Below, piece after piece: positions 9,036-15,881 of a stretch of 64,000 nucleotides of DNA. A program made the translations under genes and the position numbers. Every line of letters starts with the position of its first letter. The stretch's first letter is position 1. The DNA lies in contig DLCN01000014.1 in the NCBI GenBank assembly GCA_002480645.1, forward strand, positions 1,166 through 65,165, in the 5' to 3' direction. The stretch comes from Balneolaceae bacterium UBA7797 (lineage in GTDB: Bacteria; Bacteroidota; Rhodothermia; Balneolales; Balneolaceae). A model generated the notes under the pieces. The model was not told the origin of the DNA. It did not search any database and saw only the letters and a list, made by a program, of their open reading frames with translations.

Positions 9036-10124
9036 ATGAAAGTTATAAATAGATGGAGTAAAACTATCTTGGTTTTACTGTTGATCTCAGTAGTTGAAGT
9101 TAATTCTGTAATTGGTCAGACTTTTGAATTGATAAACACTTTTGATATCGGGCATGGAGCAACCAGTCTGGTTTTCACCAATGCAGCACAAGATTCAAGC
9201 TACCAGCCACTAGCGGTTGGTATTAAGAATACGAATGGACCAAGATGGCAATCACAGGGATGGATAGATTTAAGGAATCCTTTAAGCGGAAACCTTATTC
9301 GTCAGTATCAAATAGGTGATTTTGTAAATGCGATGGACTATACAGGTCGTTATAATGGACAAGCGAATAATGAAAAATTAGCGGTTGCAGTAAGTTCAGA
9401 TGCTCTATTACTGGATATGAAAACGGGTAAAGTATCCTACATGAATAATCCGGATTTCAGCCCCATATCAGCGATCAAATTCATATCAGATTCATTGGTA
9501 GTGTTTAGTGATCTTGATGGGACTATTGCAGTGTTCGGAACGAAAGAAAATAATCATGTAATACCATTGAAAAGTGAAATTCAGCGTTCAGGTTCCTCTT
9601 CCCCGAGGTCATTGTCTGTGCAGGGGAAGTATATATACGTCGGGGCATTAAATGAGATTCAAGGTTGGACATTACCAGATACTTCAGAAGAATGGAAAAA
9701 AGTATTTACTGTTAGAACTCCACCAACCGAAAATAGTAATGCCAGAGAAAATTATGTAACCAATTCAGGACCCAGTGGATATCTGTATTCTGCAGAGGCT
9801 GATTCATTGACACGCTATGATCTGACTACCGGAACTGATTTAATGAGTATCCCGATGAAAGGTTGGCCCAAAAGTGTTGCGATACATGATTCTCTGATTG
9901 CCATAGGTACAAGATATGATAGTTTATACGTATACAATATTGACTCGTTGGAACCAACGTATGTAGGCAACTTTTCATCACAAAACTATACCATAAGTGC
10001 AGTAGCCTTTGGTTCTGCTACCGTCATCGAAAATGGAGTGGCTGTAAGACGTATTCTAATGGCTACAGCCAGTTCTATAGGAAAAATTGAAGTTTGGAAA
10101 TATATGCCAACTGTTTCTGATTAG
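9036..10124 (+). CDS. Hypothetical secreted beta-propeller-like protein
   Basis: A 362-residue protein with a signal peptide (ILVLLLISVVEV core, cleavage probably after VIGQ near residue 28). The mature part consists of short repeated strand blocks with WD40/PQQ-type spacing, for example DLDGTIAVFGT, SVQGKYIYVGALNEIQGW and IAIGTRYDSLYVYNID, consistent with a seven-blade propeller. No catalytic residues were recognised, so a binding function is most likely. The gene is clearly more AT-rich than atpD and sits between two near-identical terminator hairpins, which suggests it is a recent addition. Function unknown. Confidence 0.6.
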   Translation: MKVINRWSKTILVLLLISVVEVNSVIGQTFELINTFDIGHGATSLVFTNAAQDSSYQPLAVGIKNTNGPRWQSQGWIDLRNPLSGNLIRQYQIGDFVNAMDYTGRYNGQANNEKLAVAVSSDALLLDMKTGKVSYMNNPDFSPISAIKFISDSLVVFSDLDGTIAVFGTKENNHVIPLKSEIQRSGSSSPRSLSVQGKYIYVGALNEIQGWTLPDTSEEWKKVFTVRTPPTENSNARENYVTNSGPSGYLYSAEADSLTRYDLTTGTDLMSIPMKGWPKSVAIHDSLIAIGTRYDSLYVYNIDSLEPTYVGNFSSQNYTISAVAFGSATVIENGVAVRRILMATASSIGKIEVWKYMPTVSD

Positions 10125-10147
10125 TGATACTTCGTTCAATTAGCACG

Positions 10148-10176
10148 AAAGCCGATGTTCACGCATCGGCTTTATT
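10148..10176 (+). terminator. Intrinsic terminator after the propeller gene
   Basis: AAAGCCGATG and CATCGGCTTT form a perfect 10-bp stem with loop TTCACG. A 27-base block (10147-10173) differs from that at 8911-8937 by a single base. The following TATTT gives a weaker T-tract. Confidence 0.8.
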
Positions 10177-10319
10177 TGTTGGGGGCAATAGTAGGTTTAA
10201 AAGTTATGAGGAAGCCAGAGCTTAATAGTTGGGGGAGAAGTGAGCTTTAAAGAAGGAGAAGCCGGAACCAAGAAACTAAGTGAACTAGTTCAAGGGTCTG
10301 CCTGGACTTTTGTATTAAC

Positions 10320-10357
10320 AGCACAAGCGGACGCTTGCGCTAGATTGGGTGTTGTAC
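10320..10357 (-). repeat. Remnant attC-like site at the distal end of the left cassette array
   Basis: On the minus strand, directly after the nuclease-family gene, GTACAAC occurs (10357-10351). This is six of seven bases complementary to the leading core GTTGTGC of the same cassette (11658-11652). It is followed by the hairpin AGCGCAAGCG / CGCTTGTGCT (10341-10320). The second half of an attC-like palindrome was not found, so the site appears truncated. Confidence 0.5.
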
Positions 10358-10366
10358 ACAGTTATT

Positions 10367-11641
10367 TTAATTATGGTTCTCGTATTTCAACCCATCAAAT
10401 TTTTTGGTCATTTTCTTAATAAACTTGTCTGTGTTTTGCTTTCCCCAATTTCGAGCAACAAAGTATTCGTTATTATTAAATACTAATTCAGGTTCTAAGT
10501 TTACTCGGTATTTTCCGTACTTTTTTTCGTTTTCAGTTACTTCTTCTATTTTTTTGAGTAATTGAAAGCTACAAGTTTTGTCTGTTCTTAAAAACTTGAA
10601 GGTTTCTTCATTTATTAAATCGTGCGTATCAAGAATGTTTACGGTCGAAAGCCCTATGTCAGATTTTTTTATTTTCTCAATTTCTTTATTTCCATTGTAA
10701 GAAATTGAATATAAACTTCTGTCTTTATTAGAATTAGATAAGTTCGCAAGAGCAGTAGTCGCATTGTCTCTAACGTCTTTATCTTGTTCAGGGTCAGAGC
10801 TAATTGCATATAATGCTGCAAGTATTAATTTCTGATTTTTGTCCCAGAATTTTGTTAGTAGATTTCTTTCGTCTGTTCCTAAGGCCATAATTATTCCTTG
10901 TTTGAATTCTTCTTCGTCTTTGTCCAAAGTGGGCTGACTTAAAGACTGTAAATATTCGGTAATAATTGTTTTTGTTCTGTCTGGTATGTTTTTTTTGATG
11001 GCTGGTTCAAAAAGGAAGTCAACCATAGATTGGTAATTTATTTGGATGAATTCTTTCGAACTACATTCAGGTTCTGTTAATTCAATTAATTCTATACCTG
11101 ATATAGGGGTCAAAAACACATATAAGATTATGTCATCTTGTTGTTTTGTTGAATCAAAATGATTGAAATATTTAGTTGTTTGGTCACTATGTTCTTTTGT
11201 GCCGACTTTATTTTCAACTACAATTTTCAGTTTCTTTTCTTTCCCCAAGTATGAAATGCTCGATTCAATGAATATGTCAACTCTCCCTATATTAGTAATT
11301 GACTTTTCAGTTTCTATTTGTAGGTCAGATAATTTATAGTCGGAAACAATTATTGTATCAAATAATTCTTTGTGTTTTTTTAGTTGAATCTCTTTTGAAT
11401 AAATGACTAATAATTCGAGAAATTTTTGAATTGGGAACTTTCCCAAAGAATGGCTTTCATTTTCATTTAATATCCAAGCTATGAAATTACTATGTACTAG
11501 CTCTTTTCTGCTAACACCAATGATTTCAGAAAATGACTTTGAGTGATAGAGATTCTCAAGTTTTTGAACATTCATATCGTTATTGAATTGAATGATTTCA
11601 TTTCTCAATTCTTCTAATGATATATTTTCAATTTCGTTCAT
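10367..11641 (-). CDS. PD-(D/E)XK nuclease superfamily protein (cassette gene)
   Basis: A 424-residue protein whose N-terminus (FSEIIGVSRKELVHSNFIAWILN, split here as FSEIIGVSRKELVHS then NFIAWILN) is typical of the PDDEXK_4-type family of predicted nucleases. The catalytic-looking part is GRVDIFIE near residues 118-125 and IVVENKVGTKEHSDQT near residues 139-154, giving the D...E-x-K pattern. The C-terminal half is helical without a recognised domain. Proteins of this family are frequent in mobile and defence regions; a nuclease role here is inferred from motifs only. It is the sole gene of its cassette: the ATG lies 10 bases inside the core site at 11652-11658. The gene is strongly AT-rich compared with the core genes. 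Confidence 0.75.
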   Translation of the reverse strand: MNEIENISLEELRNEIIQFNNDMNVQKLENLYHSKSFSEIIGVSRKELVHSNFIAWILNENESHSLGKFPIQKFLELLVIYSKEIQLKKHKELFDTIIVSDYKLSDLQIETEKSITNIGRVDIFIESSISYLGKEKKLKIVVENKVGTKEHSDQTTKYFNHFDSTKQQDDIILYVFLTPISGIELIELTEPECSSKEFIQINYQSMVDFLFEPAIKKNIPDRTKTIITEYLQSLSQPTLDKDEEEFKQGIIMALGTDERNLLTKFWDKNQKLILAALYAISSDPEQDKDVRDNATTALANLSNSNKDRSLYSISYNGNKEIEKIKKSDIGLSTVNILDTHDLINEETFKFLRTDKTCSFQLLKKIEEVTENEKKYGKYRVNLEPELVFNNNEYFVARNWGKQNTDKFIKKMTKKFDGLKYENHN

Positions 11642-11651
11642 TTTAAATTGT

Positions 11652-11782
11652 GCACAACGGTCTCGGCTATGAGTAGTTGCGTGGTTTAGCGATTAAGTTT
11701 GCTAGTACACACCAAACTGAAAATCCGTGAGGATTTTCAGAAGTAGGCGAGAACAAGCAATTACTTATAGCCATTGTTGGCA
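11652..11782 (-). repeat. attC-like recombination site between cassettes A and B
   Basis: A 131-base imperfect palindrome. The left arm (11652-11680, GCACAACGG ... GGCTATGAGTAGTTGC) is nearly complementary to the right arm (11757-11782, GCAATTACTTATAGCC ... GTTGGCA). A perfect 10-bp internal stem CTGAAAATCC / GGATTTTCAG with loop GTGA lies at 11717-11740. On the minus strand the outer cores are TGCCAAC and GTTGTGC. TGCCAAC is the exact complement of the leading core of cassette A (GTTGGCA, 12681-12675), as expected for integron cassettes. Confidence 0.75.
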
Positions 11783-11789
11783 GTAGTTT

Positions 11790-12401
11790 TTATTGATTTT
11801 TAAATGCTGTAATCCAATTAGTCATATATTCAATCACATCACTAAATGTCAATTCATATATGTCTTTTGGGTTATAGCCTTCTTCTTTTAAAATGTCTTC
11901 GTAGTCAAATTCAAATTCATTGAATGCAAGCCACATTTCTTTATGCCTTGGAATATCATTATTTGTTGGTTTAAACCAATCTCTCACAACTTTTATTATT
12001 TTTTCAGGATTGTTTTTATGTGCCTTGATGTCATTTCCTGAAATATCTGAAATTACTCTTTGATATCTATATTGCTCTTTTTCTAAAATCAGGAATTTTT
12101 TGTTTTGATATTTCTGTGGATTTGAGAGCTTAATTCCGAAATCAATTCCGCACTCAAATGGCATATTAAACCTTGGTAATTTATCATCAGTTATAGGTTC
12201 CATTCTCGATAGATCGTGTATAGAGAATTTAGAGTCCTCCATCATTTCTTTGATTTTATGAAGTCTAACTTCTCCTGAGTCGGAAGTCTCTGAGATTCGA
12301 GGCTTTAATCCAATATAGATTAAAGTGAAAAGTAAAGGTTTTAATAACTTAAAATATTCATTATCGAATGGGCAATTGACAAATACACTTTTTGAATCCA
12401 T
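11790..12401 (-). CDS. Conserved hypothetical protein with SVFVNCPFD and SIHDLSRME motifs (cassette gene)
   Basis: A 203-residue protein with short motifs that recur in a widespread family of unknown function: SVFVNCPFDNEYF near residues 5-17, a DSGEVRLHKI segment, SIHDLSRMEP near 60-69, FNMPFECGID near 78-87 and YRYQRVISDISGNDI near 111-125. The alternation of strands and helices and the acidic MPFE site suggest a Rossmann-like, possibly TIR- or deoxyribosyltransferase-like fold, but this is inference. It begins two bases after the DUF2188 gene, so the pair is one transcription unit inside one cassette. An effector or defence role is possible and untested. Confidence 0.65.
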   Translation of the reverse strand: MDSKSVFVNCPFDNEYFKLLKPLLFTLIYIGLKPRISETSDSGEVRLHKIKEMMEDSKFSIHDLSRMEPITDDKLPRFNMPFECGIDFGIKLSNPQKYQNKKFLILEKEQYRYQRVISDISGNDIKAHKNNPEKIIKVVRDWFKPTNNDIPRHKEMWLAFNEFEFDYEDILKEEGYNPKDIYELTFSDVIEYMTNWITAFKNQ

Positions 12402-12403
12402 AT

Positions 12404-12655
12404 TTATCTTTTCTTTTTATTCGACTGAATAGTTCCATCCTTTTTGTGCACAACAATTCTTTCTGCACTTTTTACATTTTTTGCAGCTTTTATCGCACCT
12501 TCTTTTGTCGGTCTTACAGCAGTTGACCTTTTTGAACCTTCTTTTTTAACAGACCATCCATCTTTGCTTGGAACAACGTGGACTCTGTTACTATTTGATG
12601 AAGCAGCTTTGGTAAACTTTCCAGTCAACTTACTTCTATTGGTTTTTTTTGCCAT
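12404..12655 (-). CDS. DUF2188-type small basic protein (cassette gene)
   Basis: An 83-residue, very basic protein. The core RVHVVPSKDGWSVKKEG followed by KEGAIKAAKN and IVVHKKDGTIQ is the DUF2188 pattern of a small alpha/beta domain. The N-terminal 20 residues are Lys/Thr/Ser-rich and the C-terminus ends NKKKR. Its role is unknown. It is the first gene of cassette A: the ATG lies about 20 bases from the core site (12675-12681). It is followed after two bases by the gene at 11790-12401, a tight coupling that suggests a common function. Confidence 0.75.
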   Translation of the reverse strand: MAKKTNRSKLTGKFTKAASSNSNRVHVVPSKDGWSVKKEGSKRSTAVRPTKEGAIKAAKNVKSAERIVVHKKDGTIQSNKKKR

Positions 12656-12674
12656 AAGGTCATTATTAAATTAC

Positions 12675-12774
12675 TGCCAACAACAGAGTAAAGTGAATAG
12701 AGTTCACTTTATCCCTATTTCAGGTTTAAGAATTTTTCGTTTTCTTCCTTATAATTACCAGCGTAAAGTGAATA
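12675..12774 (-). repeat. Left attI-like site beside the decayed recombinase
   Basis: The core TGCCAAC (12675-12681) is the entry point of the left array. A 44-base block at 12679-12722 is identical to 16935-16978. It contains TAAAGTGAA and TTCACTTTA as a 9-bp inverted repeat around a 5-base spacer (12689-12711). A 16-base direct repeat of type CAGAGTAAAGTGAATA starts at 12684 and, with one change, again at 12759, a spacing of 75 bases. The arrangement resembles the simple site plus integrase-binding direct repeats of integron attI sites. Confidence 0.65.
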
Positions 12775-13165
12775 AAACCGATTTAATAAACAAATAGAAA
12801 TCAGTACTTACCCTTAAAATTACTGTTAGAGCACTGTACGTGTATATGGAAGTGTCTTTTGAATTTTCTATCAGCTCTGTACAGGAAAGAGATATTTAAA
12901 AAAGTAACTCCTTTTATACTTGAAGAGTTTTATCAACTACGCTTCTTCAGAATTGAACTACGCTATTCCATGATGAAACAACTACTGCCTTCGGTAAAGT
13001 TTCTATAGTAAGAAGTACTAAAAGAACCCATGGTTTTGGATTTCAATATAGAAATGAAATGCCATCCACCATTCTTGAATACAATTTTTTGAATCTGAAG
13101 CACAAAGCCATTTTTAAGTTAAGCTATTCGGCGGGTCCGAAGAGGTGTTAAGTCTGTGCCTTAAA
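12768..13165 (+). pseudogene. Decayed copy of the tyrosine recombinase gene
   Basis: DNA here can be aligned by eye with the 5' part of the intact recombinase gene at 17024. It starts at the same GTG with the same first codons (MNKT.LINK), then meets an in-frame TAG at codon 10 where the intact gene has TAC. Further stops and frame changes follow, and about 45 bases corresponding to intact residues 103-118 are missing. The match continues to the position of the AGLRLGEI motif (TTCGGCGGGTCCGAAGAGG, about 13128-13146), after which similarity is lost. The catalytic His-Arg-His-Tyr part is absent. It is therefore an old, non-functional copy of the same element. The 3' limit is approximate. Confidence 0.85.
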
Positions 13166-13618
13166 ACTGGCAGTCATGCAGGATTGTAACTTAAAAGATC
13201 GGTAGGACAAGCACCGTACAACAAGGGGATTTCCTTCTATCAACTATATAGCAAATATATAGACTGTATATAGTTGCTATATAGTTATACCGGATATATC
13301 CTGAACAAATAACAGAGAGACAAGGCAAGAATACCCGATCCTTTATTCCGTAGAACCTTAACTAATCTGATTGTTTATCCCACAGACGGACGGCACTATA
13401 TACGTACCATACCGGTCAACGCACACTAACCCAATACGCCTGCAAAGTTTCGGGATATAATAATGAGGGGGGCTCAGAAGCAGAGTTTTATTGGGAAGGA
13501 GCAAAGCATGACAGCTAAGGGGAACGAAGCCAACTCAGAGTACATAGATGAGGTTACTTAAACCCGTAAGGGATTAGAAACTTTGTTATGGGGGAGAAGC
13601 CAGAGCTTCTCGAATGAA
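13166..13618. other. Gene-free decayed stretch
   Basis: No intact coding region is visible. An inverted repeat AACTATATAGCAA / TTGCTATATAGTT lies at 13242-13286. The segment 13385-13520 translates in one plus frame into a short stop-bounded peptide containing KVSGYNNEGGSEAEFYWEG, which looks like a coding remnant of unknown origin. Near 13586-13609 the sequence GAGAAGCCAGAGCTT resembles GAGGAAGCCAGAGCTT at about 10208-10223, which lies at the distal end of the left array. The stretch probably consists of debris from several insertion and deletion events. Confidence 0.45.
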
Positions 13619-13640
13619 TTCCGAAGGAGGACCTTCGGAA
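13619..13640. other. Perfect 9-bp hairpin at the end of the right cassette array
   Basis: TTCCGAAGG pairs with CCTTCGGAA across the loop AGGA. It directly abuts the stop codon of the truncated hydrolase (13641). No T-tract follows on the minus strand, so it is unlikely to be a standard terminator; it may mark a recombination junction. Confidence 0.5.
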
Positions 13641-14012
13641 CTAGGGTAAATGCTTAGGTAATTTATTCAAGAGACCAATTTTTCCTACACCTCTATAAAT
13701 CGGTCTAAGTTCGTTCTTTGTTTCAGCTGATGATATTATAATGGTCAGTCTAGGTTTAAGAACCTTACTTATCTCGACAGCGACTAATCCACCAAAACTG
13801 ACACCTAATAATGCGAAGTCTGATTTTGTGTCAATCACTTTTAAAAGTCGATTAGAATAGTCTTTTAAAGACTCGTTTTCGGTGGGTTCAATCCAGTCAA
13901 CTGGAATTAGAGGATAGTCTAGATTTAGAGAGTCGAAAATTCTCTTATCTGCACCTAGTCCACTTATTCCATAAATTTTCAATTTGTGTCTGTTTTTTTT
14001 AATGCACCACAA
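13641..14012 (-). pseudogene. Truncated alpha/beta hydrolase (cassette gene)
   Basis: The reading frame gives up to 123 residues. KIYGISGLGADKRIF at the start and LLGVSFGGLVAVEIS further on form the N-terminal half of an alpha/beta hydrolase with a GxSxGG nucleophile elbow. Family members are usually over 200 residues and place the catalytic Asp and His in the C-terminal half, which is absent. The frame ends at a TAG touching the hairpin at 13619-13640, so the 3' half of the gene and its attC were probably lost. The longest start (TTG, 14012) lies inside the attC-like site. A TTG at 13982, giving MKIYGISG, fits the fold better. Confidence 0.65.
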
Positions 14013-14124
14013 CGCCCAGATATGGCACGTGCCTCTGAACTTAATTAATAACCACTAAAGTATCGGATTTGAATTTCAGTTTCAAATGCTCAGTAGAGGT
14101 ATGTGCTATATCGTTTGTTGGTGG
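14004..14124 (-). repeat. attC-like recombination site between cassettes 2 and 3
   Basis: A 121-base imperfect palindrome. The left arm has CACCACAACG, GATATGGCACGTGCCTCT (14005-14036) and the right arm AGAGGTATGTGCTATATC, GTTTGTTGGTGG (about 14094-14124), which are complementary with a few mismatches. ATTTGAA / TTCAAAT forms an inner stem. On the minus strand the first core is CACCAAC (14123-14117), the exact complement of the leading core of cassette 2 (GTTGGTG, 15299-15293). Confidence 0.75.
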
Positions 14125-14139
14125 TAGTTTTTATTTCAC

Positions 14140-14787
14140 CTAAGAAATGGTTACGACTTTATTATTGAATTCGTCATTTGTTATGTTTTCCACAATAAAC
14201 ATCGCAACTGATCTTCTACCTACCATTATACCAGAAGTCACCGATTCGGTTGAGATATTGGCTTTTTTACTACTCTGTGAATTGCTTAGACCTACTGGCC
14301 TAACGATTGTCCAATCAATTTTGGAACTCATTAATATGTTTTCCTGCCTTTCATGATCTTGATACCCGTATTTGACATTGCTATTGTTTATTACCCACCT
14401 GAACCAAGCGGGAAGATCCTTTTCGGAATCATTGGCACCCCAAGCAGAGACAGTCACAATTTTTTGAATGTTGTTTTCACCAGCAATGTTCACTAAAATT
14501 TTCATTACATCAGACATCAGCGTTTCTGGTGTTCTTAGCTTAGACCAAGGGAAGTCACTTTTTCTGGAAATGTTCAATGCAGAAATGATTACATCGCATT
14601 CCTCCATCGCAATTCCTAAATCGTTAATATTCGTTACATCTCCCTTGGAAACACGAATATGCTCTGATTTTACTTTTACTCTATCGGGGTTTCTTACCAG
14701 AACTGAAGTTTCAATTCCTTTATCATTCAATTCTTTGAGAATTTGACTACCCAACCTTCCTGTTGCTCCTAACAGTAATACCCTCAT
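14140..14787 (-). CDS. NAD(P)-binding NmrA/SDR-like oxidoreductase (cassette gene)
   Basis: A 215-residue Rossmann-fold protein of the atypical short-chain dehydrogenase group. The N-terminus MRVLLLGATGRLGSQIL carries the GxTGxxG dinucleotide-binding motif and a following NPDRV, GDVTN and IVTVSAWGAND match NAD(P)H-binding proteins of the NmrA-like type. The usual YxxxK is replaced by a YGYQDHERQE segment, where the order resembles NAD-dependent epimerase relatives. The substrate is unknown. It is divergent from an HxlR regulator 128 bases away, and HxlR proteins often control neighbouring oxidoreductases. The stop lies 17 bases before the attC-like core, so it fits tightly in its cassette. 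Confidence 0.85.
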   Translation of the reverse strand: MRVLLLGATGRLGSQILKELNDKGIETSVLVRNPDRVKVKSEHIRVSKGDVTNINDLGIAMEECDVIISALNISRKSDFPWSKLRTPETLMSDVMKILVNIAGENNIQKIVTVSAWGANDSEKDLPAWFRWVINNSNVKYGYQDHERQENILMSSKIDWTIVRPVGLSNSQSSKKANISTESVTSGIMVGRRSVAMFIVENITNDEFNNKVVTIS

Positions 14788-14915
14788 ATTAGTATGTTTA
14801 TTACAGTAACTTACTTTTAGTTATTAAACATATGTAATAAATTGGGAAGTGAAAAGAACGTACTGAATGGTAACCAACTTACCAATTAGTTATCAATGTT
14901 GTTTTTCAGTGAGTT
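14788..14915. promoter_or_regulatory. Divergent promoter and candidate HxlR operator region
   Basis: The 128 bases between the oxidoreductase and hxlR-type gene contain an inverted repeat TTTATTACA (14797-14805) and TGTAATAAA (14833-14841). Twice there is a GTAAC followed by TAGTTAT (14806-14824 and 14870-14893). These are candidates for the binding site of the HxlR protein, which would control both genes from one region. This is inference from symmetry and position only. Confidence 0.35.
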
Positions 14916-15284
14916 ATGCCAGAACAAAATTTGAAAAAATATTCGGACATTGAGAATTGCCCAATACGCAATGTGCTTGATCATATTGGGGATAAATGGT
15001 CAATGTTGGTTTTGTCGATTCTTAATGAAGAAGGGACACTTCGGTTCAATCAAATTCATAAGACCATAGGAACTGTTTCTCAAAAGATGCTTTCAACTAC
15101 CTTAAAAAGACTTGAGTCTGATGGGTTGTTGGTACGAGAGGTGTTTCCGGAAATACCCCCAAGAGTTGAATATCAGTTGACCGAAAGAGGTAAGAGCTTG
15201 ATTCCTCATATCAATAACCTTGTAGGATGGGCTGTTGAGAATTTTGATGGAATCAAAGATTCAAGGTTAACCTTCACTGTGTAG
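14916..15284 (+). CDS. HxlR-family winged-helix transcriptional regulator (cassette gene)
   Basis: A 122-residue regulator of the HxlR family: IENCPIRNVLDHIGDKWSMLVL has the conserved CP(I/V) near residues 15-17 and the GDKWS segment, then RFNQIHKTIGTVSQKMLSTTLKRLE is the recognition helix region and REVFPEIPPRVEYQLTERG the wing. The N-terminal cysteine often serves redox or aldehyde sensing in this family. It is the only cassette gene read in the direction opposite to the others; its stop lies 8 bases from the core of the attC-like site at 15293. It probably controls the adjacent oxidoreductase from the shared intergenic region. Confidence 0.92.
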   Translation: MPEQNLKKYSDIENCPIRNVLDHIGDKWSMLVLSILNEEGTLRFNQIHKTIGTVSQKMLSTTLKRLESDGLLVREVFPEIPPRVEYQLTERGKSLIPHINNLVGWAVENFDGIKDSRLTFTV

Positions 15285-15292
15285 GTTATTAC

Positions 15293-15421
15293 CACCAACG
15301 GTCTGTATAAAAACAGTAGCGGCTTGAAAGCACTTCACTTTCAAACCGCAACTAAGTTACTTAATTGGTTCAACCTTTCAATAGCTCCAAAGCTAGCTAT
15401 TGTTTTTATACCATGTTAGGC
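15293..15421 (-). repeat. attC-like recombination site between cassettes 1 and 2
   Basis: A 129-base imperfect palindrome. CACCAACGG, TGTATAAAAACAGTAGC (15293-15320) pairs with GCTATTGTTTTTATACCA, GTTAGGC (about 15397-15421). An inner stem GCGG-TTGAAAG / CTTTCAA-CCGC lies around 15319-15349. On the minus strand the first core is GCCTAAC, which fits the integron consensus RYYYAAC and is the exact complement of the leading core GTTAGGC of cassette 1 (16937-16931). The TAA stop of the DoxX gene (15416-15418) lies inside this core. Confidence 0.8.
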
Positions 15422-15871
15422 ACTGGCATTCTTTGAAATAAATTTTCCATCAATTGAATATTTACCAGCTCCCGTAATTATAAGACTGACAGCCATACCA
15501 ATCCAAAGTATGAAATATTCATAACCTTCACCTTGTTGGTTACCAAACCAGTTCATGAAAAAACCATGCTGAATATGGGATGTAAACACTATCCCTAATG
15601 CTAGAATTAAATAACAAACAGCCACTATTCGTGTTGCAAATCCTGATATTAGGGCGAATGCGCCAATTGATTCAAGGATGATTACAAGAAACCCTACTAG
15701 CCAAGGTAACCCTATAGTATCTGTAAAGAACCCCATTGTTCCCGAAAATCCATATCCGCCAAACCAACCAAGCAATTTTTGTGCTCCGTGCGGAAAGACT
15801 ACTAGACCAAGCATAACTCTTATAGCAAGTGGTGCTAAAGATTCTGATGTATTGAATATTTTATTTTTCAT
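15416..15871 (-). CDS. DoxX-family membrane protein (cassette gene)
   Basis: A roughly 151-residue protein with four hydrophobic segments. LAIRVMLGLVVFPHGAQKLLGWFGG with the conserved GAQK and GWFGG, then GFLVIILESIGAFALISGF, is the DoxX family pattern. Members are inner-membrane proteins linked to redox or thiol stress; the exact activity is not established. The ATG at 15871 (MKNKIFNTSE) is preferred over an upstream in-frame start at 15922 because the latter lies inside the preceding gene. The gene starts 10 bases after the SnoaL-like gene and its stop is part of the attC-like core, so it is the last gene of cassette 1. Confidence 0.88.
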   Translation of the reverse strand: MKNKIFNTSESLAPLAIRVMLGLVVFPHGAQKLLGWFGGYGFSGTMGFFTDTIGLPWLVGFLVIILESIGAFALISGFATRIVAVCYLILALGIVFTSHIQHGFFMNWFGNQQGEGYEYFILWIGMAVSLIITGAGKYSIDGKFISKNASA

Positions 15872-15881
15872 GATTTGATTT

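Noticed and set aside
12444..12797. A 117-codon plus-strand frame over the DUF2188 gene and the left attI-like site
   Set aside because: It runs antisense through a gene with a recognised domain and ends in a repeat; its sequence has no family features.
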